Counted from the stretch's first letter, positions 27,209 through 35,550 are shown. The stretch: DNA of 64,000 nucleotides from Dinghuibacter sp964544695 (GCA_964544695.1 CAZJDB010000038.1:1-64000); one strand, 5' to 3'. Notes: generated by a model not told the origin, from the sequence alone. Numbers and translations: made by a program.

Positions 27209-28255
27209 ATGAAAATAAATTATGAACTTATGAAATCGACGTGGGCAAAATACCTGTTTCTGGGCCTGTTGGTGGGTTCCTTCGCTACCGAGGTGGTCAT
27301 TCCACAGGTGGCGGTAGCCCAAACCACGACCCCGAAGAAAAAGCCGGTCAAGAAGAAGAAAAAGCCTGCGCCCAAGCCGACTGCTGCCGTCGTAGCAGTA
27401 GACACTACGGCGAAAGCAGCCCTGACCCCGGTAAAGAAAACCCTTCCGGTGATCGGAGATACCATCCGCCGCTCCCTTCGTAATGACGGGGCCGTCGAAA
27501 GGAACCTGATCAAGGACCGGATACCCCTGGCCTACCAGCACATCCGCGAGGATGACGCCGTTTACCGCCAAAGGGTATGGGAAGACATCGATACCCGCCA
27601 GAAAATCAACCTGCCTTTCCGTTATAAGGCTACGGAAGATAATGGCGATCAGCGATTTATCGCTATATTGATCAATGCCATCCGGGACAGCAGTATCACG
27701 GCTTTCGACCCCGTCGACGACCGGTTCACCACGCCCATTACCGTTGACAAGATAGCCGACGAGCTCGTTGGCAAGGCCGATACGGTCGCCCTCTACGATC
27801 CCGTAACCAACCTGAAGCGGAAGGACACGGTTATCTCCGAGGACTTCGATCCCAACGCTATTGTCAAGTTCGAGATCAAGGAAGAATGGGTATTCGATAA
27901 GCAGTCTTCCCGCATGTATTGCCGGATCCTGGGCATCGCACCCCTGAAGATCATCACGCGTGAGGATGGCACCGTCATCGGTGAGACCCCGCTGTTCTGG
28001 GTGTACTACCCCGATCTGCGCCCCGTCCTGGCCAGGTATGAAGCCTACAACGGGCACAACTTCGGCTCCAGGATGACCTGGGAAGAGCTCTTCGAAAATC
28101 GCGTGTTCAGCGGATATATCGTGAAGTCTACCATCGACAACCCCTTCGACCGTCGCATTGCCCAGTTTATCAAGGACCCTGTGCTCCGTCTCCTGGAGTC
28201 GGATAAGCAAAGGGAAAAGATATTCGACTACGAACAGGATTTGTGGCAGTACTAA
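27209..28255 (+). CDS. gldN: T9SS ring protein GldN/PorN
   Basis: A 348-residue periplasmic protein with a signal peptide in the first 45 residues (YLFLGLLVGSFATEVVIPQVAVAQ), a Lys/Pro/Thr-rich linker (TTPKKKPVKKKKKPAPKPTAA) and the GldN domain (DRIPLAYQHIREDDAVYRQRVWEDIDTRQKINLPF, VYYPDLRPVLARYEAYN, RMTWEELFENRVFSGYIVKSTIDNPFDRRIAQF). It partners GldK in the T9SS ring. The in-frame ATG at 27230 is an alternative start. A perfect hairpin terminator follows 33 bp after the stop. Confidence 0.92.
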   Translation: MKINYELMKSTWAKYLFLGLLVGSFATEVVIPQVAVAQTTTPKKKPVKKKKKPAPKPTAAVVAVDTTAKAALTPVKKTLPVIGDTIRRSLRNDGAVERNLIKDRIPLAYQHIREDDAVYRQRVWEDIDTRQKINLPFRYKATEDNGDQRFIAILINAIRDSSITAFDPVDDRFTTPITVDKIADELVGKADTVALYDPVTNLKRKDTVISEDFDPNAIVKFEIKEEWVFDKQSSRMYCRILGIAPLKIITREDGTVIGETPLFWVYYPDLRPVLARYEAYNGHNFGSRMTWEELFENRVFSGYIVKSTIDNPFDRRIAQFIKDPVLRLLESDKQREKIFDYEQDLWQY

Positions 28256-28288
28256 TTCGTACTTACGCTAAAGGACCTCTTTCATATT

Positions 28289-28322
28289 GAAGCCGTTCCT
28301 TGATTGGAACGGCTTCTTTTTT
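28289..28322 (+). terminator. Rho-independent terminator of gldKLMN
   Basis: A perfect 11-bp stem GAAGCCGTTCC / GGAACGGCTTC with loop TTGATT is followed by six T. It lies 33 bp after gldN and closes the T9SS operon. Confidence 0.92.
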
Positions 28323-28597
28323 ACCTTACCTCCTGAGCCCCCGGCCTCTCGGCCTGCCAGCCCTCGACCCCAGCTCACGGATTGATTTTAACAAAATTTT
28401 AGCTTTTTATCTCCTCCCTTCGTGGCACCTCTATTGGGGTTTTATAAAACCTTGATTGTAATCGGTAACAATGGAAAAGCTCAAGGTGGAGTGTGGAAAA
28501 ATAGCGCGTATTTGTTACCCAATAATGTATGAGAATCCACTCCCCTGGCTTTTTTTGTTAAAAATTAGCAATCGTAAAAAATACCCTGTTTGGAGTA

Positions 28598-28627
28598 TTG
28601 AACGGTACAACATATAGATTATCTTTG
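28598..28627 (+). promoter_or_regulatory. Consensus promoter TTG-N19-TATCTTTG in the non-coding region
   Basis: TTG at 28598-28600 is followed after 19 bp by TATCTTTG at 28620-28627, matching both elements of the Bacteroidota housekeeping promoter. No gene follows, only hairpins, so a short untranslated RNA is the likely product. Confidence 0.65.
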
Positions 28628-28632
28628 TTATG

Positions 28633-28696
28633 GTTTTTCATAGGATATTGGATTTTAAAGACGGGGCTGGATGTCTATCCGGGCCCCATTTTTTTT
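28633..28696 (+). ncRNA. Candidate short RNA ending in a terminator hairpin
   Basis: Starting about 6 bp after the -7 box, the transcript would run about 60 nt and end in the stem GGGGC-(T)-GGAT / ATCC-(GG)-GCCCC (28663-28687) with loop GTCT and eight T. Promoter and terminator are visible; the RNA itself is inferred. A 30-codon frame from the ATG at 28630 exists but runs through the hairpins and looks accidental. Confidence 0.35.
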
Positions 28697-28773
28697 GCCC
28701 CCCGCGGGTCGCTCTGATATAATTTAGCGCCCTGCGGGGGGCAAAAAAAATCTACAATGATTGAATGGGGCCC
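28681..28773. repeat. Long two-tier inverted repeat
   Basis: The inner arms 28689-28713 and 28726-28750 (25 bp, one pair of mismatches) enclose a 12-nt loop; each starts or ends in an 8-base T or A run next to GCCCCCCGCGGG or its near complement. The outer arms GGGCCCCAT (28681-28689) and ATGGGGCCC (28765-28773) are exact complements, separated from the inner arm on the right by 14 nt. It may act as a terminator in both directions or be a remnant of a small palindromic element. Confidence 0.7.
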
Positions 28774-28922
28774 CCTCGTACCGGGCCTTTTTTCATTACG
28801 TTTCATCCCCATTCAAAGGAGCGCCCCCTGGGGCGCTGGGGCGGCCCTTCGGGCGCCCCTGAGGGCTGCCTGCGGGGAGGCCTTAGGCCACCTCGGGAGG
28901 CCGCCGCGAGGCCCCTCCGGGC

Positions 28923-28960
28923 GCCTGCCACGAGCCCCGCCACGCCTGCCACGAGCCCCG
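28923..28960. repeat. 17-bp direct repeat in GC-rich block
   Basis: GCCTGCCACGAGCCCCG occurs at 28923-28939 and again at 28944-28960, a 21-bp period with spacer CCAC. It lies in a stretch full of short GC palindromes. Confidence 0.8.
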
Positions 28961-28983
28961 TCCAAGGGGGCTATAAACGCTTT

Positions 28984-29012
28984 AAAGGCGCCCTCTTGGG
29001 CGCCTTTGGTTT
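28984..29012 (+). terminator. Strong hairpin AAAGGCGCCC/GGGCGCCTTT
   Basis: A perfect 10-bp stem with loop TCTT (28984-29007) followed by GGTTTTC. It is terminator-like for plus-strand transcription and sits 36 bp from the 3' end of the convergent OM-barrel gene. Confidence 0.55.
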
Positions 29013-29043
29013 TCAGGGGTGAACAAAAAGGGAAAAGGTCGTT

Positions 29044-29658
29044 TTAAAGGGGGTGGGAAAGGGCTAGGCGGAGGCCGTATGCGGTCAGGCGGTGATCGAC
29101 TGGATTGGTTTGGGTGAGGTGGACGCCGTGGAATTCCATGCAGAAAGCGGCGCTGAGGGTCAGGTGCTGGGGGAAGGTGTAATTGCCGCCCAGGTTGCCG
29201 GTGGCGCCGAGGCCGGCTTGAGGGGTCTCGGGGCCGTCATGGCCGCTGTAGTCCGTGTAAAGGTGGTTGTGGACCTGGTTATCCCATAGCAGGCCGCCCT
29301 GGAAATAGGCGTATTTTAAGAATTGGAATTTCAGGGTCAGGGGTATGCTGATGAGATCAAGGTAGCCCATTTGGGTGGTCGTATTGGGAAAAAGAGGTTC
29401 ATCGGAATAATTGATATCGTAGATTTTAAACTGGCTCCATTCGAGGCCTGCGTGGACACTCAGCCAGCGGGTGAGGCCATATCCATAGTCCGCCCCGGCA
29501 ATGACGGAATGGGTCACGAAAGGGTCCTGAGAGCCTCCTGAGAGGACGGGCCCATGGAATAATCCACCAGCGGGATAGACGGAATATACGCTCAGGGAGG
29601 AACCGGTTTGGGCCCGGGCGCCTATGGTTAGCAGCAGTAGTATGGGAAGGAGTTTCAT
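29044..29658 (-). CDS. Outer-membrane beta-barrel (porin-like) protein
   Basis: A 204-residue protein with a signal peptide (MKLLPILLLLTIGARAQ) and alternating amphipathic strands (GADYGYGLTRWLSVHAGLEWSQF, LDLISIPLTLKFQFLKYAYFQGGLLWDN, HLTLSAAFCMEFHGVHL) typical of small 8-strand barrels such as the PorT/OmpA-like families. The LISIPLTLKF motif is common in Bacteroidota barrels. It follows uvrC by 25 bp on the same strand and may be the last gene of the ECF-headed run from 33950. The function is unknown. Confidence 0.72.
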   Translation of the reverse strand: MKLLPILLLLTIGARAQTGSSLSVYSVYPAGGLFHGPVLSGGSQDPFVTHSVIAGADYGYGLTRWLSVHAGLEWSQFKIYDINYSDEPLFPNTTTQMGYLDLISIPLTLKFQFLKYAYFQGGLLWDNQVHNHLYTDYSGHDGPETPQAGLGATGNLGGNYTFPQHLTLSAAFCMEFHGVHLTQTNPVDHRLTAYGLRLALSHPL

Positions 29659-29683
29659 ACAGTAATAAAAACGCCAACGCCGC

Positions 29684-31495
29684 CTATTCGCTGGCCTCCT
29701 GAGGATGGAAATGGCGATAAACCAGGCCCGCTTTCGAGGCACCCACGACGCCCTCCAATTCCACCTCCGTCAAGGTGGCCACGGCTTTTGGGGACTTGAA
29801 GGTTTTCAATAGCAGGTCGGCGGTGGCCTTTCCGATTCCCTTGATGGTTTCCAACTCGTTTTTGAAGACACCCCGGCTGCGCTGGTCGCGGTGGAAGGTA
29901 ATGCCGAAGCGGTGGACTTCGTCGCGGATGCGCCGGATGAGGCGCAGGCTTTCACTGTCCCAAGGTAATTTGAGGCTTTGGGTGTCGCCCGGGTAGAAGA
30001 TTTCCTCCTCGTTTTTGGCGAGACCGACGAGGGTCATTTTACCGGTCAGCCCGAGGTCGGCGACGGCTTCCAGGGCTGCGCCCAGTTGACCTTTGCCCCC
30101 ATCGATGATGACGAGCTGGGGGAGGGGCTGTTCCTCTTTTATAAGTCGGGCGTAGCGGCGATATACCACTTCTTTCATGGTGGCGAAGTCGTTGATACCT
30201 TTAACGGTTTTTACGTTGAAATGGCGGTAGTCCTTTTTGCTGGCCACCCCGTTTTTGAAGCTGACCATGGCGGATACGGGGAAGCTGCCCTGGAAGTTGG
30301 AGTTATCGAAGCATTCGATCTGAACAGGCAAGGCCGGAAGGTGCAGGTCTTCCTGCAGGCGATACAAAACGTCCCGACGCTCCCCCTCGGATTTGTCTTC
30401 CAGGTGGAGCATTTTTTTCCGCTTGAGCTCTTCCTTGAAGTAGTTGACGTTTTTCTCGGATAGGTCCAGGAGTTTCTTTTTGTCTCCTGCCTTGGGAACG
30501 GTAACCAGCACGCCTGGCGAAGGGAGATCGAATGGGGCTATGATTTCAGTCGCCTCGCTGGTGAAAATCTCGCGCATGCGGGCAATGGCGAGGGGAAGCA
30601 GTTCGGTGGCGTCCTCCTCGAGTTGGGTTTCGAAGGTGCTGGTTTCGGTTTGAACGATGGTGCCGCCCCGGACCATAAGGTAGTTGACATAGGCCTGGCC
30701 TTCGTCTTTGAGGATGCTGAATACATCCAGGTCTCCGAGCCTTTCGTTGACAATGGTCGATTTGGCCTGGTATTGCAGGAGGTGGTCCAGTTTCTTACGG
30801 TAGATTTCGGCTTGTTCGAATTTGAGGGCCCCGGCGCTGAGCTGCATTTCCTTCTTGAAGTATTGCACGACGGGGGTGAGGTTTCCTTTGAGCAGGTTCT
30901 TGACCTGGCCGAGTCCTTCGGCATATTCTTCGGGTGTTTGCAAGCCTTCGCAAGGCCCTTTGCAATTGCCCAGGTGATATTCGAGGCAAACCTTGAATTT
31001 GCCCTTTTGGATGTTTTGGGCTGTCAGGTTGAGTTTACAAGTGCGTAACGGAATGTTTTGTCTTAGTAGCTCGATGAGCTCACGGACCTTCCCGACTGAG
31101 GTGAAAGGCCCAAGGTATTCGGATCCGTCGGCGATCTTTTTGCGGGTCAGGAATACCCTGGGGTAGGGTTCGTTTTTCAGGATGATATAGGGGTAACTCT
31201 TATCGTCCTTGAGGTTGATGTTGTATTTGGGCTTGAATTGCTTGATGAGGGCATTTTCCAGGAGAAAGGCGTCCTGTTCCGAATCGACGATGGTGAATTC
31301 GATCCGGGCGATGCGCTGGACCAATTCGTGCGTCTTGTAGTTGGTCAGGGTCTTGATGAAATAAGAGCTGACCCGTTTCCTCAGGCTTTTGGCTTTGCCC
31401 ACGTACAGGAGCTGGCCACCGGCATCATAGTATTTGTATATGCCGGGCTGGAGCGGGATGGTGGGGGCTATCTTTTGAAAGGTGTCCGCATTCAT
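29684..31495 (-). CDS. uvrC: Excinuclease ABC subunit C
   Basis: A 603-residue nucleotide-excision-repair nuclease with GIY-YIG (PGIYKYYD at 17-24 and YVGKAKSLRKR at 31-41), a UVR region, the RNase H-like domain (IECFDNSNFQGSFPVSAMVSF; LVIIDGGKGQLGAAL; RDEVHRFGITFHR) and C-terminal helix-hairpin-helix (ETIKGIGKATADLLLKTF). It makes both incisions after UvrA/UvrB loading. The start at 31495 gives the usual N terminus and overlaps the lipoprotein gene by 4 bp, an unusual partner for uvrC. Confidence 0.95.
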   Translation of the reverse strand: MNADTFQKIAPTIPLQPGIYKYYDAGGQLLYVGKAKSLRKRVSSYFIKTLTNYKTHELVQRIARIEFTIVDSEQDAFLLENALIKQFKPKYNINLKDDKSYPYIILKNEPYPRVFLTRKKIADGSEYLGPFTSVGKVRELIELLRQNIPLRTCKLNLTAQNIQKGKFKVCLEYHLGNCKGPCEGLQTPEEYAEGLGQVKNLLKGNLTPVVQYFKKEMQLSAGALKFEQAEIYRKKLDHLLQYQAKSTIVNERLGDLDVFSILKDEGQAYVNYLMVRGGTIVQTETSTFETQLEEDATELLPLAIARMREIFTSEATEIIAPFDLPSPGVLVTVPKAGDKKKLLDLSEKNVNYFKEELKRKKMLHLEDKSEGERRDVLYRLQEDLHLPALPVQIECFDNSNFQGSFPVSAMVSFKNGVASKKDYRHFNVKTVKGINDFATMKEVVYRRYARLIKEEQPLPQLVIIDGGKGQLGAALEAVADLGLTGKMTLVGLAKNEEEIFYPGDTQSLKLPWDSESLRLIRRIRDEVHRFGITFHRDQRSRGVFKNELETIKGIGKATADLLLKTFKSPKAVATLTEVELEGVVGASKAGLVYRHFHPQEASE

Positions 31496-32031
31496 GGTTT
31501 TTTCCAAACGACGGTTTGCTTTTGCAGGTCTGAGGTGTATTGCCCTTTGTCCTGGGTTTGGATCAGGGTGAAGGTCGAGTCGGTTTTCCAAAGTAGCTGC
31601 GTCTGGGAGGCCGTACCGGGAGCGAAGTATTGCAGGTAAAGTTGCGTGATATCCCGGCTGGTTTCATCCAGGAAAACATCTACCCGGCTGAGGGCCACAC
31701 TGTCCCCTTCGGCTTCAAAGGAAATGATGGTCCTGTGGTGGGCGCTGTCGGGGAGCATAGTGCGGGTATACTGCCCCGCGCCCTGGTCGGGAGACATGAA
31801 TACACTCAGCATTTTTTGGACGTCCGCAGTAGTGATCGGGGTAGTGTCCGATTTCCCGTTATGGGTTTCGTACAGGGTTGGCGCATCCATTTTCTTGAGC
31901 TGCTCCTGCAGGAAGAGGCTGACATTGGGAAAGGAAATGGTGTCATTATGGGATACATCGGAGACGGAGCTGCCCTGGTGGCAGGCGGTGAAGAGGAATA
32001 ATATAAGTAATGGAAAAGGGTTACACTTCAT
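31492..32031 (-). CDS. Hypothetical lipoprotein in ECF-headed operon
   Basis: A 179-residue protein with an N-terminal lipoprotein signal (PFPLLILFLFTACHQG; lipobox LFTAC-like with Cys17). The mature part contains MSVFMSPDQGAGQYTRTMLPDSAHHRTIISFEAEGDSVALSRVDVFLDETSRDITQLYLQYF. The later part is a beta-rich layout. I do not recognise the family. It follows the dual-membrane protein gene by 16 bp and overlaps uvrC by 4 bp (ATGA), so it is probably cotranscribed with both. It may belong to the envelope-sensing module. Confidence 0.65.
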   Translation of the reverse strand: MKCNPFPLLILFLFTACHQGSSVSDVSHNDTISFPNVSLFLQEQLKKMDAPTLYETHNGKSDTTPITTADVQKMLSVFMSPDQGAGQYTRTMLPDSAHHRTIISFEAEGDSVALSRVDVFLDETSRDITQLYLQYFAPGTASQTQLLWKTDSTFTLIQTQDKGQYTSDLQKQTVVWKKP

Positions 32032-32047
32032 CCGGTAAAGGTACGGA

Positions 32048-33367
32048 TTACCGGATGGTCCTCACGACCCCGATCTTGAATCCGATGTCATACAAGTGCT
32101 CGCTGATGGGATAGCTGCTGATGAAGCTGGGCAGCAATTGGTACCGGAACTGGGGCCCCACTTGGATCTGGACGTCTCCGCGGTTGAAGCGCAGGAAGGT
32201 TTCAGCGCCAATATTCATATTCCATGTCCTCAGCAGGTTGGGGTTTTGCACGTAGCTCTGGTAATCCGAAGAGAGCAGGAATGCTTTGGCATTCAGGATA
32301 TAGCTGGGCTGGAAGGTACCGGCTACGTTCCAACTGAAACCCCCGGTGCGCAGGATTTCAAATTCGGCGCCAACGGGGACGGACAATTCTATCCGCTGAT
32401 CCGGTATCCAGGTGACGTCTCCCATGTTACCCGCATGTCCGCTTTCGTTGGCATAGGGGGTAGTGTTGGAGACCGGGGTCGGGGGAGCGCTTCCGACCGA
32501 CAGGTTGGTTATCGCAGTGTGTTGCTGTACGATGGCAGCGGCAGCGGTGTAGCGGCTATAATTGAATTGAAGTCCTGCCTTCAGGTTCCAGCGGCTGGTC
32601 AGGGCATAGCGCACATCGCTCCCAACCTCGAAACCGACGGAAGGCCGTTGTTCGACGAGGTGGTTGATGTCGTAACCGTTGTTATCGACGACAATGAAAC
32701 CCAGGCTGGCCGAGGTGATCGTGGTCCTGCTCTTCAAGGTCCTATAGCTGACGGAAGGCTCGAAATGGAAGTCCCAGCTATACCTTGTCGGAGATGGGAT
32801 GACCCGCATAGGGCTGGTGGACAGGGCCGCCTCGGCGTCCCGGATGCTCTCCAGCCTGGACGTCAGGAGGGGATCGTTCTGGGCTTTTTGCAGGGAAAAG
32901 AGATTATGCGTTTCGATTATCGGAGCCAACTCCGGAGAGGGTAGCTCGAAGGTGCCGGCGTGCACGGGATTGAGGGCCGCGATGTCCTCCCCGGAGGTTG
33001 TGGACTGTAATGGGCTTGAAGAGAACTGCAGTTCGCCGGCATTAAAGTTCAATTCATTCGACCTGGTGGGAACGGTGTGAATACTTGAAGTATTTTCGGT
33101 GGCCAGCATACGGGAGCCTGGCTTGATCGCGCTGACAGTGTGTGAAAAGGTTTTGGATGGGGGGCGGGGATTATCCTGCATCAATACGAATACGCCCGCC
33201 AGGATCATCAGTGCGAAGGTGCCTCCTCCAATGAAATGCCACTTCCTGCGTGTATGAAGGCGGCGGTAAATGCTATTCCATACCCTTTCGGTCGGATACA
33301 TTTTAAATTCCCCCGTCCTTTCATTAAGCAGTTGTTCAAAATGCCCTCTTAAGGAGTCCTTTTCCAT
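32048..33367 (-). CDS. Dual-membrane-spanning anti-sigma-like protein (IM helix + OM barrel)
   Basis: A 439-residue protein with a layout that spans the envelope: a cytosolic segment (1-43, with FEQLLNERTGEFKMYPTERVWNSIYRRL), one inner-membrane helix (about 44-63, FIGGGTFALMILAGVFVLM), a roughly 130-residue Ser/Thr/Pro-rich linker (65-195), and a C-terminal porin-like barrel (about 196-439). The barrel shows alternating strands such as RWNLKAGLQFNYSRY and RGDVQIQVGPQFRYQLLP. It lies 16 bp after an ECF sigma factor gene. This matches, as I recall it, the dual-membrane-spanning anti-sigma (Dma) family described in Bacteroides thetaiotaomicron. Anti-sigma function is inferred from layout and position. 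Confidence 0.72.
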   Translation of the reverse strand: MEKDSLRGHFEQLLNERTGEFKMYPTERVWNSIYRRLHTRRKWHFIGGGTFALMILAGVFVLMQDNPRPPSKTFSHTVSAIKPGSRMLATENTSSIHTVPTRSNELNFNAGELQFSSSPLQSTTSGEDIAALNPVHAGTFELPSPELAPIIETHNLFSLQKAQNDPLLTSRLESIRDAEAALSTSPMRVIPSPTRYSWDFHFEPSVSYRTLKSRTTITSASLGFIVVDNNGYDINHLVEQRPSVGFEVGSDVRYALTSRWNLKAGLQFNYSRYTAAAAIVQQHTAITNLSVGSAPPTPVSNTTPYANESGHAGNMGDVTWIPDQRIELSVPVGAEFEILRTGGFSWNVAGTFQPSYILNAKAFLLSSDYQSYVQNPNLLRTWNMNIGAETFLRFNRGDVQIQVGPQFRYQLLPSFISSYPISEHLYDIGFKIGVVRTIR

Positions 33368-33383
33368 TGTCGCGATTGGATGT

Positions 33384-33950
33384 TCAATGTTGGTGAAGAG
33401 CTTTCTCGGGAGGCGCCAGCAGTATTCTTTTGCGGATAAGGATATCTTCCAGCATGGCTTTGGCCCGGGTGTACTGGGAACGGCTCGTGCTTTCCTCTAT
33501 GTCGAGCATCTCGGAGATCTCCTTGTGGTTGTATCCCTCGATGGCGAAAAGGTTAAGCACGGTTCGGTAACCAATGGGCAGCATCCGGATACATTCGATG
33601 ACCTGTTTAGCCTGGATGACAGCCGGAACCGCTTCCTCCCTGACGGATAAGTGCTGGGCATACTGTATGTCTACGCTCTCGCTGAATTTTTTATTCTTCT
33701 TGAGCATATTGATACAAGTATGCACGATGATCTTCCTGATCCACCCTTCCAATGCCCCCTTGTGTTGAAACTGATGAATCTGCGAAAAAATCCGGATAAA
33801 TCCCTCCTGTAGCATATCCTCCGCGTCTTCCCGGTTTTTCGCAAAGCGGTAACAAACCGACAGCATTTTAGGACTGTAGCGATTGTAAAATTCCTGCTGG
33901 GCTGCTGCGTCTTTGTGCAGGCATCCTTGCAAGAGAACATCCTCGGTCAT
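33384..33950 (-). CDS. ECF-type RNA polymerase sigma-70 factor
   Basis: A 188-residue sigma factor with regions 2 (QEFYNRYSPKMLSVCYRFAKNREDAEDMLQEGFIRIFSQIHQF) and 4 (MLPIGYRTVLNLFAIEGYNHKEISEMLDIEESTSRSQYTRAKAMLEDIL). It should direct core polymerase to a small regulon under control of the membrane protein encoded next. It heads a minus-strand run: sigma, dual-membrane protein, lipoprotein, uvrC, OM barrel. A -7-like TATATTTC lies upstream at the 5' side. Confidence 0.93.
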   Translation of the reverse strand: MTEDVLLQGCLHKDAAAQQEFYNRYSPKMLSVCYRFAKNREDAEDMLQEGFIRIFSQIHQFQHKGALEGWIRKIIVHTCINMLKKNKKFSESVDIQYAQHLSVREEAVPAVIQAKQVIECIRMLPIGYRTVLNLFAIEGYNHKEISEMLDIEESTSRSQYTRAKAMLEDILIRKRILLAPPEKALHQH

Positions 33951-34032
33951 GCAGAGAGTTTAATTACCTGAAATATAGACAAAAATTGGCAATCATTTGC
34001 TGCGTTCCTTTCGATTTTTATTCTGTTGACTA

Positions 34033-35550
34033 TCAACTTACTAAGATTTCGCCCGTCATTTCCTTGGGAATGGGTACGCCCATGAGGTGCAAAACGCTGG
34101 GTGCTATATCGCCAAGTTTTCCGCTTTTCAGCTTTTTTCCACCTTCCCGGGAGATCAGGAATAGGGGAACCAGGTTCAGGGAATGCGCCGTATTGGGGGT
34201 TCCGTCCCCGTTGATCATATAGTCGGCATTGCCATGGTCGGCAGTAAGGAGAATGGTGTATCCGTGTTGCAGGGCTGCTTGGGTGACGCGCTCCACGCAT
34301 CGGTCCACGGTTTCCACGGCCCGGATAACGGCCTCCCAAACCCCCGTATGTCCGACCATATCCGCATTGGCAAAATTCAGGACGACGAACTCGGCAGATT
34401 CGGCCTCTATTTCCGGGATGATGGCTTCTGTAATCTCGAGGGCGCTCATTTCGGGCTTTAGATCATAAGTGGCCACCTTGGAAGACGGGATGATGATCCG
34501 CTTTTCTCCATCGAATTCCGCTTCCCGTGTCCCGCTGAAGAAGAAGGTGACGTGTGGATATTTTTCCGTTTCGGCAATTCGAATCTGCCGCTTCCCGGCC
34601 CTTTCCAAAACCTCGCCCAGGGTGCTTCCGAGGTTGTCGTTTTCGAAGATGACGTTCACTCCCTGGAAGGTCTTGTCGTATTCGGTCATGGTCGTATAAA
34701 ACAGGTCCAGGGGCTGCATGCCTTCTATGGATTGTTGAGTCAGCACCTGGGTGATTTCCCGGCAACGGTCCGTGCGGAAGTTGAAGCAGATCACGGCGTC
34801 TCCGTCTTTTATCGTAGCGATGGGTACGCCCTCTTCGGTTAGGACGATGGGTTTGATGAATTCATCAGTGATGCCTTGTGCATAAGAGTCCCCGATGGCC
34901 TTCAGCGGATCGGTGGCATAGGCGCCTTTTCCGTTCACGAGCGCGTCATAGGCCAGCTGTATCCTTTCCCAGCGTTTATCCCGGTCCATGGAATAATACC
35001 TACCACAGACGGTGGCTATTTTTCCCGTGGTATTGCCCAGGTGTTTTTCCAGATCGGTCAGGTAACCCAGGCCCGACTTGGGGTCCGTATCCCTTCCGTC
35101 CGTAAAGGCATGGACATATACGTTTCCCAATCCTTCTTCCAGGCAAATGCTGGTGATGGCCTTGAGGTGTTCGATGTGCGAATGCACGCCGCCATCGCTG
35201 ACCAGGCCCATCAGGTGCAGATCCCTGCCTTCGCTTTTGGCATAGTGCAGCGCTTCCTGGAGGACGGGGTTTTCCCTGAAGGATCCGTCGCGTATGGCTA
35301 CGTTGATTCTTTGCAATTCCTGGTAAACAATCCTCCCCGCACCCAGGTTCAGGTGCCCGACTTCGCTGTTCCCCATTTGGCCGTCGGGAAGGCCCACCGC
35401 CTCTCCGCAAGTCACCAGCGTGCTGTGTGGATAAGTCTCATACAAGGAGGATACAAAGGGCGTTTTAGCATGGCGGATGGCGTCGGACGCGGGTTCTTTT
35501 CCCAGCCCCCAGCCATCCATAATGATCAAAATAACTTTAGCCTGACTCAT
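34033..35550 (-). CDS. gpmI: 2,3-bisphosphoglycerate-independent phosphoglycerate mutase
   Basis: A 505-residue alkaline-phosphatase-superfamily enzyme that interconverts 3- and 2-phosphoglycerate. It starts VILIIMDGWGLGKEP (metal Asp12), with catalytic Ser62 in GNSEVGHLNLG, DGRDTDPKSG, FNFRTDRCREI and the C-terminal LLTADHGNADYM. The length is typical. On the minus strand a near-consensus TAGGTTTA lies 4 bp before the ATG. It is monocistronic by position. Confidence 0.95.
   Translation of the reverse strand: MSQAKVILIIMDGWGLGKEPASDAIRHAKTPFVSSLYETYPHSTLVTCGEAVGLPDGQMGNSEVGHLNLGAGRIVYQELQRINVAIRDGSFRENPVLQEALHYAKSEGRDLHLMGLVSDGGVHSHIEHLKAITSICLEEGLGNVYVHAFTDGRDTDPKSGLGYLTDLEKHLGNTTGKIATVCGRYYSMDRDKRWERIQLAYDALVNGKGAYATDPLKAIGDSYAQGITDEFIKPIVLTEEGVPIATIKDGDAVICFNFRTDRCREITQVLTQQSIEGMQPLDLFYTTMTEYDKTFQGVNVIFENDNLGSTLGEVLERAGKRQIRIAETEKYPHVTFFFSGTREAEFDGEKRIIIPSSKVATYDLKPEMSALEITEAIIPEIEAESAEFVVLNFANADMVGHTGVWEAVIRAVETVDRCVERVTQAALQHGYTILLTADHGNADYMINGDGTPNTAHSLNLVPLFLISREGGKKLKSGKLGDIAPSVLHLMGVPIPKEMTGEILVS

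Larger units (their letters stand above)
28323..29043. other. Non-coding region between gldN terminator and OM-barrel gene
   Basis: No convincing gene. 28323-28590 is AT-rich, with only a weak 48-codon frame at 28471-28617. Then come a consensus promoter (28598-28627), a terminator-like hairpin (28663-28696), a long inverted repeat (28681-28773) and a very GC-rich block (about 28800-29007) with a 17-bp direct repeat and a final perfect hairpin. The rest of the window shows nothing similar. Confidence 0.7.

Noticed and set aside
28471..28617. 48-codon frame in the AT-rich part of the 28-kb gap
   Set aside because: No -7 element before it, no recognisable pattern, and it runs into the promoter at 28598-28627.
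28757..29047. 96-codon frame in the GC-rich block
   Set aside because: Arg/Pro/Ala-rich, produced by the GC-rich repeats, with no promoter match and overlapping the terminator-like hairpin.
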